A DNA stretch of 64,000 bases from Peptococcaceae bacterium BICA1-7 (GCA_000802095.1 JUEB01000022.1:21597-85596), one strand, 5' to 3'. Positions 53,811 to 63,278 are shown, numbered from the stretch's first letter. The notes: generated by a model not told the origin, from the sequence alone. Numbers and translations: made by a program.

Positions 53811-54596
53811 GTGACTCTTTTTGTGGCAGTAATATTGGGCATAGTCCAGGGACTTGGCGAGTTTTTGCCCATTTCCAGTTCGGCGCACCTTGTGCTTACA
53901 CCATGGGTTTTTAACTGGAAGGACCCAGGCCTTTCCTTTGATGTGGCCCTTCATCTGGGGACATTGGTGGCCGTTCTGGCATTTTTCTGGAAAGACTGGC
54001 TGCAGCTTACCGTGGAGGGCTTAACAGGGAAGCGGAGCCGCGAGGGGAGAATGTTCTGGTATCTGGTAGCGGCCACTATACCAGGAGCAGCCTTTGGTTT
54101 TTTACTGGAAGACTACATTGCCACTATATTTAGAAACCCCCTGCTTATCGGGATATTGCTTATTATAATGGGTATAATTCTATACCTGGCCGACAGGCTT
54201 TCCCCGGCCTGGAAAGGACTGTACCAGATGAGGCTGAAGGACAGCCTGATAATAGGGCTATCCCAGGCCTTCGCCCTTATCCCCGGGGTGTCCAGGTCCG
54301 GTATAACCATGACGGCAGGGAGGATGCTGGGACTGGACAGGGAAACTTCTGCCAGATTTTCATTTCTGCTGTCAACTCCCATAATAATGGGCGCTGGAAT
54401 TTTGAATTTAAGGAATATTACCCCTGCCGATCTTACACTGCCTTTTATTACGGGAGTGCTGGTTTCGGCAGTTATAGGATTTGTCGCCATCAAGTTTCTG
54501 CTTAAATTCCTTGTCAATAACAATTTTACCGTGTTTGTGATATACCGCTTTGTACTGGGGACAGCCATAATTATGCTGGCGCTTTCCAGGGGCTGA
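53811..54596 (+). CDS. uppP: Undecaprenyl-diphosphatase
   Basis: 261 residues from GTG 53811, chosen because AGGAG lies 7 bp before it (ATG 53796 overlaps that site). Eight or so membrane helices. The two active-site motifs are LGIVQGLGEFLPISSSAH and IPGVSRSGITMTAGR (from ~160), diagnostic of UppP/BacA. It dephosphorylates undecaprenyl pyrophosphate on the outer face so that the lipid carrier for peptidoglycan can be recycled; extra copies give bacitracin resistance. A long hairpin separates it from the ftsK/spoIIIE gene. Confidence 0.96.
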   Translation: MTLFVAVILGIVQGLGEFLPISSSAHLVLTPWVFNWKDPGLSFDVALHLGTLVAVLAFFWKDWLQLTVEGLTGKRSREGRMFWYLVAATIPGAAFGFLLEDYIATIFRNPLLIGILLIIMGIILYLADRLSPAWKGLYQMRLKDSLIIGLSQAFALIPGVSRSGITMTAGRMLGLDRETSARFSFLLSTPIIMGAGILNLRNITPADLTLPFITGVLVSAVIGFVAIKFLLKFLVNNNFTVFVIYRFVLGTAIIMLALSRG

Positions 54597-54634
54597 TGAT
54601 TGTTAAACTTTAGCGTCAAATAGCGGCATAAAAT

Positions 54635-54673
54635 AAATACCTCCCATGGTATAATTTACCATGGGAGGTATTT
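54635..54673 (+). promoter_or_regulatory. 17-bp hairpin enclosing the spoIIIE/ftsK ribosome binding site
   Basis: AAATACCTCCCATGGTA (54635-54651) is perfectly complementary to 54657-54673; the loop is TAATT. The downstream arm contains GGGAGGT, the only ribosome site for the GTG start at 54675. A TATAAT (54650-54655) spans the loop edge but lacks a good -35. The hairpin also resembles a terminator for uppP. Confidence 0.75.
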
Positions 54674-54674
54674 T

Positions 54675-56903
54675 GTGGTGGCAAAGAGTCAGAGGCAGGG
54701 AGAAATAAACATTAAACGGGAAATACTGGGAATCTCCTTACTGGCTGGTGCATTCCTGGGTATGATCTGCCTGTTAACCCCATCGGCAGGCACTGTGGCC
54801 TTTTTTATTGAGAAGGCTATAAGGGCCCTGGCCGGAGAGGGAAGGTTTTTATTGCCCTTTCTCATGCTTTTCTGGGGTATTAAGCTTTTAATGGGAACGG
54901 GCCTGGGGGCAATAAACAGGGCCTGGGGGGGGGCGATACTTTTTTTGGTTGCCCTTACCGCCCTGCACGCCTTATCACCGCAAGCCGGGTGGAGGGAAGC
55001 GTCCGGAGGATTAGGCGGAGGGCTTTTGGGGGCTGTGTTTTATTTTGTATTCTACAGGTCTTTTGGCCTGGTCGGTACCTTTATTATACTGGGGGCACTT
55101 TTTTTGGTAGGGCTGCTTCTGTGTGCCAACGCTCCTCTTCGCTCTTTGGGATCATCACTGGGTAGCCGGCTGGTCAATTTTTACAGCAGCATAAAGGGGT
55201 GGCTAAGTGATTTTATTTTTGAAGAGGTTGAAGAAGAGGATAATATTCCTGTAATAATTGATAACACTCGTTCTGAGGGCACTGAAGAGGGCCCGGCGAG
55301 CCTGCCTGCTGAAATTCTTGGGGATGCCGCAGCCAGGGAGGTAGAGGACAGTGAGCCGCGGGGAACAGTTTTGAGGTTGGTCAGGCCGGGAGAATACGGT
55401 CTGGATAGCCTGTCACCGGGGGAAAAGCAATCAGGTCCGGATGGGACAGGTCAGCAGGGGTATTATAAGCTCCCCCCCTTTTCCATGCTATCAAGGCCCG
55501 CCAGGAGTAAAAATGTCCGGAATAATAAAGATATATCAGAAAATATAAGAATACTTGAGGAGACCCTGGATAATTTTGGGGTGAGGGCCAGAGTCACACA
55601 GGTTTCACGGGGCCCGGCCATTACCAGGTATGAAATTCAGCCTCCTCCCGGCATTAAGGTCAGCAGGATAGTTGGTCTGGCTGACGACATTGCCCTCAGC
55701 ATGGCATCGCCGGATGTAAGGATCGAGGCGCCAATTCCCGGTAAGGCTGCAGTGGGTATAGAGGTCCCCAATATTGAAATAACCATGGTGCACCTGCGAG
55801 AGCTTTTAGAGACTGAACAATTCAGGGAGGCGGCCTCAAAGCTTACTGTGGTGCTGGGAAAGGATATCGCTGGAAATCCTATTATGGCAGACCTCACCAG
55901 AATGCCTCACCTTCTTATAGCCGGGGCCACCGGGGCGGGTAAAAGCGTCTGCCTTAATACTATAATTTCAGGCATTCTTTTTAAAGCTACCCCCGAAGAG
56001 GTCAAATTTCTCATAATAGACCCTAAAATGGTGGAGCTTACCACATATAACGGCATACCTCATCTTATTTCCCCGGTGGTGACCGACCCCAAGAAGGCAG
56101 CCAACGCGCTTCGCTGGGCGGTCAAGGAGATGGAATACAGGTATGAGCTTTTTGCTGCCGCCGGGGTGAGGGATATAACCAGGTACAATACTGCCAGGGG
56201 AAAAAAGGATAACATTGTAAACCCCCTTCCATTTATAGTTGTAATAATAGATGAACTGGCCGACCTTATGATGGTGGCTCCCGCTGATGTGGAAGATTCT
56301 ATTTGCCGCCTTGCCCAAATGGCCAGAGCTGCCGGGATGCACCTGGTTATAGCCACCCAGAGGCCCTCGGTGGATGTAATAACCGGGCTGATAAAGGCCA
56401 ATATTCCTTCCCGGACATCCTTTGCGGTTTCATCACAGGTTGACTCCAGAACCATTCTGGATATGGGAGGGGCTGAAAAGCTTTTGGGCAAGGGCGATAT
56501 GCTTTTTTTCCCGGTAGGCGCCCCCAAGCCCATCAGGGTTCAGGGAGCATACCTTTCGGACAGGGAGGTAGAGACCCTGGTAAGTTTTTGGAAAAAGCAG
56601 GCCGAGCCTGTGTATAACGAAACTGTTATAGGTGAGATGCAGAAAATGAATCAGGAGGATAATCATGATGATGAGCTGCTTCCCCGGGCAGTGGAACTTT
56701 TTATAGAGTCTGGTCATGCTTCCATTTCTTTGCTGCAGAGAAGATTGCATATAGGATATGCCAGGGCTGCCAGGCTGGTGGATATTATGGAGAGGAGAGG
56801 AATTGTAGGTGGATTTGAGGGAAGTAGGCCAAGGGCGGTATTAATGACGCTGGAACAGTATGAGACATCCTTCAAGGAGAAGGGAAATAAAAAAATTTTT
56901 TAA
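54675..56903 (+). CDS. spoIIIE: DNA translocase FtsK/SpoIIIE
   Basis: 742 residues. Four membrane helices in the first ~170 (ISLLAGAFLGMICLL, FLLPFLMLFWGIKLLMG, AILFLVALTALHAL-like, TFIILGALFLVGLLL), a ~120-residue acidic linker, then the motor: alpha domain (ITRYEIQPPPGIKVSRI), beta domain with Walker A GATGAGKSV, Walker B VVIIDELADLMMV, and ATQRPSVDVITG. The C-terminal gamma winged helix ends ARLVDIMERRGIVGGFEGSRPR, which reads DNA orientation sequences. It pumps chromosome DNA through the division or sporulation septum. GTG 54675 and GTG 54678 are both possible starts. FtsK and SpoIIIE cannot be told apart from one gene; this length fits SpoIIIE. Confidence 0.94.
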   Translation: MVAKSQRQGEINIKREILGISLLAGAFLGMICLLTPSAGTVAFFIEKAIRALAGEGRFLLPFLMLFWGIKLLMGTGLGAINRAWGGAILFLVALTALHALSPQAGWREASGGLGGGLLGAVFYFVFYRSFGLVGTFIILGALFLVGLLLCANAPLRSLGSSLGSRLVNFYSSIKGWLSDFIFEEVEEEDNIPVIIDNTRSEGTEEGPASLPAEILGDAAAREVEDSEPRGTVLRLVRPGEYGLDSLSPGEKQSGPDGTGQQGYYKLPPFSMLSRPARSKNVRNNKDISENIRILEETLDNFGVRARVTQVSRGPAITRYEIQPPPGIKVSRIVGLADDIALSMASPDVRIEAPIPGKAAVGIEVPNIEITMVHLRELLETEQFREAASKLTVVLGKDIAGNPIMADLTRMPHLLIAGATGAGKSVCLNTIISGILFKATPEEVKFLIIDPKMVELTTYNGIPHLISPVVTDPKKAANALRWAVKEMEYRYELFAAAGVRDITRYNTARGKKDNIVNPLPFIVVIIDELADLMMVAPADVEDSICRLAQMARAAGMHLVIATQRPSVDVITGLIKANIPSRTSFAVSSQVDSRTILDMGGAEKLLGKGDMLFFPVGAPKPIRVQGAYLSDREVETLVSFWKKQAEPVYNETVIGEMQKMNQEDNHDDELLPRAVELFIESGHASISLLQRRLHIGYARAARLVDIMERRGIVGGFEGSRPRAVLMTLEQYETSFKEKGNKKIF

Positions 56904-57122
56904 AATATAGAGGAAATTCGGAAATGTTGTCGAAACATGCAACAGAATATAGATAAAAAGTGTAAAAATACCATCCATTTTAAATTGTGCGGGCGCAGTT
57001 AATAAAAGTAAGTATTTTGACAAAAAAAAAGGATATCATAAGGAGTGATTATATTGCCCCGGAAGCGGTTTTTTCCGTTTGGCGGGGTTGATTGATTTCT
57101 TTTGAAATCCTGGTGGTTTTTG

Positions 57123-58265
57123 ATGATAAAGAATATCACTGTGGAAGAGGCCCTTGGCATTGGCAGTGCTGTTATTGTAGACGTCAGGTCCGAAGAGGAA
57201 TACGGGGATACTACTATACCAGGTGCGATAAATGTTCCGCTGCTTAATAACGAAGAGAGGGCCAGAGTGGGGACTGTATACAAGCAAGTCAGCCCCGTAG
57301 ACGCAAGAAAGCTTGGGATGGAACTGATTGCCCCCAAGCTGGTGGAATTGGTCAATACTATAGAAGCAAAGGCCGCCCCGGGTAAAAAGGTCATACTTTT
57401 TTGCTGGCGCGGAGGTTTGCGCAGCCAGTTTGTTTCATATGTGCTGGATTTGATGGGCTTTGACGTATACAGGATAAACGGGGGCTATAAGGCCTACCGC
57501 AGGTATGTTAATGCTTATCTCAACGAGTCTGTGCTGCAGCACCGGGCTGTTGTTACACATGGACTTACAGGTGTGGGCAAAACACTGGTATTAAGAGAAT
57601 TGCTTAAAATGGGTATGCCAGTTCTTGATCTCGAGGGCCTGGCTGTTCACAGGGGATCTGTATATGGGAAAATAGGTCTTCCTCCCTCCCCCGGCCAAAA
57701 ACAATTTGAGGCTCTTTTATTTGAAGAGCTTAGAAGGGCTGAAGAAAAGGGAGTTTTCCTGGTGGAATGTGAAAGCAGGAGACTGGGCAGGCTTCTGGTT
57801 CCCATTCCGCTTATGAATGCCATGAAAAATGGGTATCGAATACTTCTATACACTTCCCTGGAAGTAAGGATAAGGCGTTCTATAGAGGAATATACGGCCG
57901 GGGCCAGGGATAAGGACGTTGTGCCCCAGTTGCTGGAAGCTACCAGTGCACTGGTGAGGTACCTGGGTAATAAAAAAGTGGAAGAGATCAACTCATATAT
58001 TACCCAGGGGCAGATAGACAAGGCTGTGGAACTTCTACTGGTGGAGTATTATGACCCTCTTTATAAATACCCTGACAGGCCTGCCCCGGAATACCATATA
58101 TCAGTGGATACCACTGATATAAAGTCTGCCGCTGATCAAATATATAAATTTGTCAGCGCTCTTAATGAGTACAATGTCCCGGTGAGTGGAGGTGTGCCCA
58201 TTGGAAATTGGGAAGGCTCTAAAGGAAGCAAGGGAATCAAAGGGGATGTCCCTGGAAACTGCTGA
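57123..58265 (+). CDS. mnmH: tRNA 2-selenouridine synthase
   Basis: 380 residues from ATG 57123. The N-terminal rhodanese domain has VIVDVRSEEEYGDTTIPGAINVPL and the active-site cysteine in FCWRGGLRSQ. The second domain is a P-loop (HGLTGVGKTLVLREL) and continues with LEGLAVHRGSVYG and FLVECESRRLG, matching SelU/MnmH. The enzyme swaps sulfur for selenium at the wobble 2-thiouridine of some tRNAs, using selenophosphate, so the organism likely has selD. The last ~20 residues run 65 bp into the rodZ frame and may be a tail with low constraint. RBS is weak. Confidence 0.92.
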   Translation: MIKNITVEEALGIGSAVIVDVRSEEEYGDTTIPGAINVPLLNNEERARVGTVYKQVSPVDARKLGMELIAPKLVELVNTIEAKAAPGKKVILFCWRGGLRSQFVSYVLDLMGFDVYRINGGYKAYRRYVNAYLNESVLQHRAVVTHGLTGVGKTLVLRELLKMGMPVLDLEGLAVHRGSVYGKIGLPPSPGQKQFEALLFEELRRAEEKGVFLVECESRRLGRLLVPIPLMNAMKNGYRILLYTSLEVRIRRSIEEYTAGARDKDVVPQLLEATSALVRYLGNKKVEEINSYITQGQIDKAVELLLVEYYDPLYKYPDRPAPEYHISVDTTDIKSAADQIYKFVSALNEYNVPVSGGVPIGNWEGSKGSKGIKGDVPGNC

Positions 58266-58959
58266 AGAAAACACCAAAATACGCCGTAAGTACCTTGATG
58301 CCCTGGAACAGGAAAACTATCATTTGCTTCCCGGGAAGGTATATGTAAAAGGGTTTCTGAAGAACTATGCTGGTTTCCTCGGGCTTGATGCGGATGAACT
58401 GGTTTCCCAATACGCCGATAGTTCTTCTGCGCCGGAAAGAGAGGACGATAGAGCCGGTGACAAGCTTACAAAGATTGAAAAGACGCCTAAAACAAGCTAT
58501 TTTAAAATAGCATTGGGACTGACTGCGGTAGTGGCGGCAATCTATATAGCGGTTCCGGCCCTGACAGGGCTTTACGAAGGAGCCGGAAAGCCTGGTCCTG
58601 GTAGTATTGATAATAAGAATATATCGGGAAACAAATCCCCTGTAGAAAACACTCCTACCCCAGGGCAGGGGGAAAGGAATACCGGGCAGGGGACAGAGTC
58701 CCCGGTGCAAAAGGGTGTAAACCTTACCCTTAATATAACCGACGACACCTGCTGGATGTACGTGGAAATTGACGGTAGCCCCGCCTATCAGGGCACTGTG
58801 CTTTCCGGGCAGGTAAAAGAGTTTAAAGGTGCGGAAAGAGTATACATCAGGCTGGGCAACGCTGGTGTGGTGGATGTGGAGTACAACGGGCAGAAGCTGG
58901 GTGTTCTTGGTGAACGGGGAAAGGTTGTGAACAAAGAGTTTACAGCGTCCCAGGGTTAA
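58201..58959 (+). CDS. rodZ: RodZ-like HTH and DUF4115 membrane protein
   Basis: 252 residues from TTG 58201, with GGAGGTG 5 bp upstream (GTG 58186 is possible). The N-terminal HTH_25 domain reads IGKALKEARESKGMSLETAEE and KIRRKYLDALEQENYHLLPGKVYVKGFLKNYA in sequence, the RodZ signature. One membrane helix follows (FKIALGLTAVVAAIYIAV), a Pro/Gly/Asn-rich linker and a C-terminal beta domain (WMYVEIDGSPAYQGT, GAERVYIRLGNAG) of DUF4115. RodZ ties MreB filaments to the membrane and sets rod shape. It overlaps mnmH by 65 bp, so expression of the two is coupled. Confidence 0.9.
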   Translation: MEIGKALKEARESKGMSLETAEENTKIRRKYLDALEQENYHLLPGKVYVKGFLKNYAGFLGLDADELVSQYADSSSAPEREDDRAGDKLTKIEKTPKTSYFKIALGLTAVVAAIYIAVPALTGLYEGAGKPGPGSIDNKNISGNKSPVENTPTPGQGERNTGQGTESPVQKGVNLTLNITDDTCWMYVEIDGSPAYQGTVLSGQVKEFKGAERVYIRLGNAGVVDVEYNGQKLGVLGERGKVVNKEFTASQG

Positions 58960-58965
58960 CGGTCT

Positions 58966-58994
58966 AAAACCACCCCTAAAAGGGGTGGTTTTTT
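58966..58994 (+). terminator. Rho-independent terminator after rodZ
   Basis: AAAACCACCCCT-AAA-AGGGGTGGTTTT plus two more T. Its right end touches the stop of the leftward gene at 58994. Confidence 0.9.
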
Positions 58995-59224
58995 CATAGC
59001 CTTACTTTGCGGAACTGGCAGTGAAGGCCCTCTTTCTCCAAAAGCTGCCTTTTATCTGGAAAAACAGCTGCTGAGCCATTTAACCCCAGGTCCTTAAAAC
59101 ACCGCTCCAGTGCATCCACAGTAATTGTATTATTGGTCCGCCGGTTAGTAAGGCTTTCCGTGCAGCTTTCAAGGTGATCGGGCAAATGCAGCCCAATGAG
59201 GTCATTGATGTGTTTGTCCCCCAT
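58994..59224 (-). CDS. Unrecognised small protein (76 aa)
   Basis: ATG 59224 has AGGAGTGAG 6 bp upstream. Sequence is mixed: INDLIGLHLPDHLESCTESLTNRRTNN at the start, then ITVDALERCFKDLGLNG and a basic end (HCQFRKVRL). No family recognised. It is bounded by the rodZ terminator and RNase P RNA. The good ribosome site is the main reason to call it. Confidence 0.5.
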   Translation of the reverse strand: MGDKHINDLIGLHLPDHLESCTESLTNRRTNNTITVDALERCFKDLGLNGSAAVFPDKRQLLEKEGLHCQFRKVRL

Positions 59225-59409
59225 AAGCTCACTCCTGACTTTGATATATATATTATGTTAAATTACTACTGGTAAAACGGCATCAGCTGAGGGGCCTATT
59301 GGACATGAGAAAAAAGCCTTATTTATGACACATTAATCCCATTAGATACATATTATTACTCTTGCCTTTCCGAAGTGCAAAAGGTATAATGTAGTTCCAC
59401 ACACCAGTG

Positions 59410-59748
59410 GTTATAAGTACGGTGAGCAATCGCTGCCTCCTTTTGGAGGTAGAGGAAAGTCGAGACACGCATACCCTTTGGGTATAAAAAGGTGCCCGGT
59501 GTAAGCCGGGGCAGGGCGACCTGACGACGGCAAAAGGAACTGTACGCAGTTTTGAGTAGCTGTAAAGTGCCACAGAAACTATGTCACCGGGTGACCGGTG
59601 AGTGCAAGGGTAAACTCCGCCAGCGTGCAACCCAAATAGGCAGTTTCTAACTGCGGGTAGGGGCATCCCCAAAAGGGGAAGGGATAAGTATCCCTAGATA
59701 GATGATTGCTTGAAAAAACAGAATCTCGCTTACAGCCGTGCTTACAAC
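59410..59748 (+). ncRNA. rnpB: RNase P RNA
   Basis: Catalytic RNA for tRNA 5' maturation. Conserved pieces occur in order: GTTATAAGTACGG (5' strand of P1), AATCGCTGC, GAGGAAAGTC (P4 5' strand), GAAAGTGCCACAG, GGTAAACTCC, CAACCCAAAT, GGTAGGGGCATCC, TAGATAGATGATTGC, and ACAGAATCTCGCTTACAG (P4 3' strand), closing with GCTTACAAC, which pairs with the start. The ends are set by the P1 helix and are approximate. Confidence 0.93.
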
Positions 59749-59768
59749 AAGGTGTGTAATAAAAAAAT

Positions 59769-59798
59769 AACCTCGCTAAAAAAGCGAGGTTTATTTTT
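59769..59798 (+). terminator. Terminator of rnpB
   Basis: AACCTCGCT-AAAAA-AGCGAGGTT followed by TATTTTTT. Confidence 0.85.
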
Positions 59799-59805
59799 TA
59801 GCTGT

Positions 59806-59896
59806 CAGCTATCAGTCATCAGTCGTCAGTTATCTTGAGGCCGCTATTTGCGGCCCTTTTTCTGTTTACTGATGGCTGAGCGCTGATAGCTGATAG
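59806..59896. repeat. Inverted pair of heptad arrays around a hairpin
   Basis: Left: four CAGNNAT/CAGTCGT heptads (59806-59833). Right: four heptads CTGATGG / CTGAGCG / CTGATAG / CTGATAG (59869-59896), which are the reverse complement of the same type. Between them GGCCGC-TATTT-GCGGCC with T5 (59839-59861) is a terminator-like hairpin. Confidence 0.8.
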
Positions 59897-59901
59897 CTTA
59901 T

Positions 59902-62157
59902 TTAGCGCCTGTTCCACCTGTTTTCGGGTGGTACAATACCGGTATAGTTTGTTTCCGGCGGACTGTTTGCAGGATTGCCATTTCCTGGCGGTGGGTTATT
60001 TATTATGCCTCCAGGCCCGTGGATGTCGCATATCCGGGTGGGTGCCCGAAGCTGGTAGTCGGCAACGTAATCAGGAACCTCATAGGGAACCTTGACCAGG
60101 TTCCTTATAACCCTGTCCGGGCAGTTACTGCTGGGTAAAAGGCCGGAAGTGGCGCATATTTCCACCAGTACATGACTAGTATCAACCTCTGTGGGGATGG
60201 TTCCCACGGCGAACAGGTCGGAAACCTGATGGTCTGCAGGGGTGTTGGGTCCCGGTTGGAGGCCGGATTTACTGTCCACGGTGTACGATGTAATTCCTGA
60301 GGGACTGCGAAAATCACTGGCCGGGACATTCTTTAATGACTCGCTCATTATTTTGCGCCACATTTTTGCAGGGAAGTCTCCGCCATAGGCGTCAAACATT
60401 GGTGTAGGGTTGTCGTAGCCCATCCAAACCACACCGGCCAGCTGTGGGGTGACCCCGGCAAACCAGATATCCTTGCCCTCATCTGTAGTTCCTGTTTTTC
60501 CAGCGGCAGGGCGCCCGATGCCGGCGTTTGTACCTGTTCCTCCCTGGATCACCGACTTAAGCATATCTGTAAGGAGGTAGGCGGTGGTGGCCTTCATGAC
60601 CTGCCTGGGCCTGGGATTGTATTCTTCAAGCACAGTGCCGTCTGCTCCCTCGACCTTAAGAATAGTAACAGGTTCGTTAAATACCCCGTTATTGGCTATT
60701 GCCCCGTATGCTGCGGCCATCTGCAGCGGTGTGACCTCTTCGGTTCCAAGGGCCATACTGGCTCCCACCGACCTGCTGTCTATCTGGAAGCCCAATCCTG
60801 AGGCGAACTCTATGGCCTTGGGAATGGTCACATGGTCCACCAGAAGCTTTACTGCCACAACATTTATGGAACTGGTCAGAGCCCTGCGCAGGGTAACCAG
60901 ACCCATGTATTTCTTGTTGCTGTTAGTTGGCTGGTAGTTGCCGTACTGTACCGGAGAGTCGTCAACCACCGAGGCCGGCCCCATTCCTGCATACTCAATG
61001 GCCGGTCCGTAAGCGATAATAGGCTTAAATGAAGATCCCGGCTGGCGTCCGGGCTTCCTGGTGGCCCTATTCCAGCCAAGCCTGCTGGTGTGCTCCCTGC
61101 CTCCCACGATTGCCCTCACCTGGCCATTGGAGGGGTCCAGTACAACCACGGCCCCCTGGGGCTTTTCATTCTTCTTGGGAGGCGGGAAATTACCATTATC
61201 TGACATTATATTTTCGGCTATGGTCTGTATTTTGGGGTCCAGGGTGGTATAAACCTTCAGCCCCGAGTTATATACCTGCTCATCACCATATTTTTTTATA
61301 AGATCTTCAGTAACATAATCTACAAAGTAAGGGTAGGGGTACTTTGAAGGAGATTTGGTTATTTTTATTTCTTCTTTTATAGCCTTCTCCCGATCGGAAG
61401 CTGAAATGTAGCCATAGTCCACCATCAGCTGCAGTACTATCTCCTGGCGCTGCTTGCCCTGGTGGGGCTGATTATCCGGGGTGGCCTTGGCGGCAAGGGG
61501 TGTGTAATAATTTGGACTCTTGGGGATCCCTGCCAGAAGAGAGGCCTCGGCAAGGGTCAGATCCCCGGTGTCTTTTTTGAAATAGGTCTGCGCGGCGGCC
61601 TGTATCCCATAGGCGCCCTCACCGAAGTATATTTTGTTAAGGTACATTTCAAGTATTTCTTCTTTTGAAAAGTTGTGTTCTACCCGGACTGCCAGAATAA
61701 CTTCCTGTATCTTTCTTTTGAATGTTTTTTCAGGGGAAAGGAAGGACAGCTTAACAAGTTGCTGTGTTATGGTACTGGCCCCCTGGTGTTTTCCCCCACC
61801 GGTGATATCAGCAATAGCTGCTCTAAAAATCCCCAAAAAGTCTACCCCATGGTGCTGGTTGAAACGGTGGTCCTCAGCTGCCAGAAAAGCCTGCTGAACA
61901 GTAAGCGGAATATCATTAAGAGAAACAGGGACACGGTTTTCCACCCCTATTTTGGCCACCAGCCTATTGTCCTTATCATAAATAAGTGTAGAATTCGATG
62001 AGAAAAGGGCCTCAGTGTTCCAGGCAGGAATGTCTTTTATGCTGACAGCCAATAGGCCAATAGCTGTTACGCCCAGTAACATGATAGACAGAAGCCCAAG
62101 GAAAAGTAGGAGCCTTGTGGTTTTCACTCTTCTCTTTTGCTTGGAATTCCTGGACAA
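59902..62157 (-). CDS. Class A penicillin-binding protein (PBP1a-like)
   Basis: 751 residues, TTG 62157 behind GGAGGGGG. A cytoplasmic basic tail and one membrane helix (LLLFLGLLSIMLLGVTAIGLL), then the glycosyltransferase-51 domain with FLAAEDHRFNQHHGVD (catalytic Glu), GASTITQQLVK and YLNKIYFGEGAYGI, and the transpeptidase domain with the Ser of GSSFKPI, SSIN and AGKTGTT. The last ~100 residues are a Pro/Gly/Asn-rich tail (NPPPGNGNPANSPPE) typical of Firmicute PBP1. It makes and cross-links peptidoglycan strands. Confidence 0.95.
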   Translation of the reverse strand: MSRNSKQKRRVKTTRLLLFLGLLSIMLLGVTAIGLLAVSIKDIPAWNTEALFSSNSTLIYDKDNRLVAKIGVENRVPVSLNDIPLTVQQAFLAAEDHRFNQHHGVDFLGIFRAAIADITGGGKHQGASTITQQLVKLSFLSPEKTFKRKIQEVILAVRVEHNFSKEEILEMYLNKIYFGEGAYGIQAAAQTYFKKDTGDLTLAEASLLAGIPKSPNYYTPLAAKATPDNQPHQGKQRQEIVLQLMVDYGYISASDREKAIKEEIKITKSPSKYPYPYFVDYVTEDLIKKYGDEQVYNSGLKVYTTLDPKIQTIAENIMSDNGNFPPPKKNEKPQGAVVVLDPSNGQVRAIVGGREHTSRLGWNRATRKPGRQPGSSFKPIIAYGPAIEYAGMGPASVVDDSPVQYGNYQPTNSNKKYMGLVTLRRALTSSINVVAVKLLVDHVTIPKAIEFASGLGFQIDSRSVGASMALGTEEVTPLQMAAAYGAIANNGVFNEPVTILKVEGADGTVLEEYNPRPRQVMKATTAYLLTDMLKSVIQGGTGTNAGIGRPAAGKTGTTDEGKDIWFAGVTPQLAGVVWMGYDNPTPMFDAYGGDFPAKMWRKIMSESLKNVPASDFRSPSGITSYTVDSKSGLQPGPNTPADHQVSDLFAVGTIPTEVDTSHVLVEICATSGLLPSSNCPDRVIRNLVKVPYEVPDYVADYQLRAPTRICDIHGPGGIINNPPPGNGNPANSPPETNYTGIVPPENRWNRR

Positions 62158-62360
62158 AAACTATACCCCCTCCAGTTGTAGTTACAGGTCATTATACCAC
62201 AACTGCAGCAATTATTTATACGGATTTACCCTTTCCCCGGCGCAGGCCTGCCGGAGGATAGTTTCTGATGTTGTTTGCGATTATATAGAAATCTTTTTTT
62301 TATTAACACGGCATATAATGATAGGACCTATTAATAAAACTGGGCAGGCAGGTGTGAAAA

Positions 62361-63014
62361 GTGTTTAAACGCAGAAGGCCTTTTAAGAAAGCTTTTCTTT
62401 TTGTAGTTACGGTAGTTTTCCTGGTGGCCCTCTGGTCATTGGATATGCAGATAAGAAAGACACTTTATGAAATGGCCGAAGTGAGAGCGGTCCAATTGGC
62501 CACAGAGGCTGTATATAATGCTGTCCTGCAAAAGGTGGCCGGGGAGGGTATGCTTTATGAGGACCTTATAATAGTACATAAGGACAGTGCCGGCAATATA
62601 GTTCTCATGCAGGCGGATACAGCAAAGATAAACAAAATAGCCTCTGACACCACCCTGGCGGTTCAGTCTGCCATTCTCAGACTGGGTGAGGAAAGCCTGT
62701 ATATTCCGCTGGGGCAGATTACAGGGTCATATTACTTGGCCAGCCGTGGCCCTAAGATAAGGGTTGATATAGTTCCCATAGGGACCGTAAGGGTGAATGT
62801 GGATGATAGGTTTGAGCAGTCGGGAATTAACCAGACCCGGCACTCCATTTACCTTGTATTTAATACCGACATCCGGGTGGTAGTGCCTCTTAAAAGCGGC
62901 CAGGCCAGTGTGGCTACACAGGTACCCGTGGCAGAAAGTATAATAGTAGGGGATGTTCCCTCTACTTTCGTTACGCTTTCGGATGGATTTATAGAAAAAA
63001 GTATAAACAGGTAA
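62361..63014 (+). CDS. yunB: Sporulation protein YunB
   Basis: 217 residues from GTG 62361 with AGGCAGGTG upstream. One N-terminal membrane helix (AFLFVVTVVFLVALWSL), then the conserved YunB block: ATEAVYNAVLQKVAGEGMLYEDLI, VLMQADTAKINKIASD, IPLGQITGSYYLASRGPKIRV, GINQTRHSIYLVFNTDIRVVVPL (given in pieces), and VAESIIVGDVPSTFV. YunB is a forespore protein needed for normal spore formation in Bacillus; its biochemistry is unknown. Its presence is strong support for endospore formation here. Confidence 0.93.
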   Translation: MFKRRRPFKKAFLFVVTVVFLVALWSLDMQIRKTLYEMAEVRAVQLATEAVYNAVLQKVAGEGMLYEDLIIVHKDSAGNIVLMQADTAKINKIASDTTLAVQSAILRLGEESLYIPLGQITGSYYLASRGPKIRVDIVPIGTVRVNVDDRFEQSGINQTRHSIYLVFNTDIRVVVPLKSGQASVATQVPVAESIIVGDVPSTFVTLSDGFIEKSINR

Positions 63015-63249
63015 ATTTAAAGGTAAAATAAATCTGAAGGGATTAAAAGGCATTATCCGGGGAATAAGTATAACTGAGGTAATTTGACGGGGTATATTAA
63101 ATACTGCCAAAACTTACCTCTTGATAATGTAGTCAGGGGATGGTATAGTTATTCTTGTCGCCCGGTGAGGTGGCAAAAAAAGCCGGTGGGTGACGGGGAC
63201 AATCCGTAAACTGCAGGCGATTACAAAATAGTTTTTTAGACAAAATATG

Positions 63250-63278
63250 TTGACAATGAAGATGTGCTGTGGTACTAT
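63250..63278 (+). promoter_or_regulatory. Sigma-A promoter of the rRNA operon
   Basis: TTGACA (63250-63255), 17-bp spacer, TACTAT (63273-63278). It is about 205 bp before the 16S 5' end, and the leader has CCTTGAAAACTAAACAG, a common pre-rRNA leader string. Confidence 0.8.
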
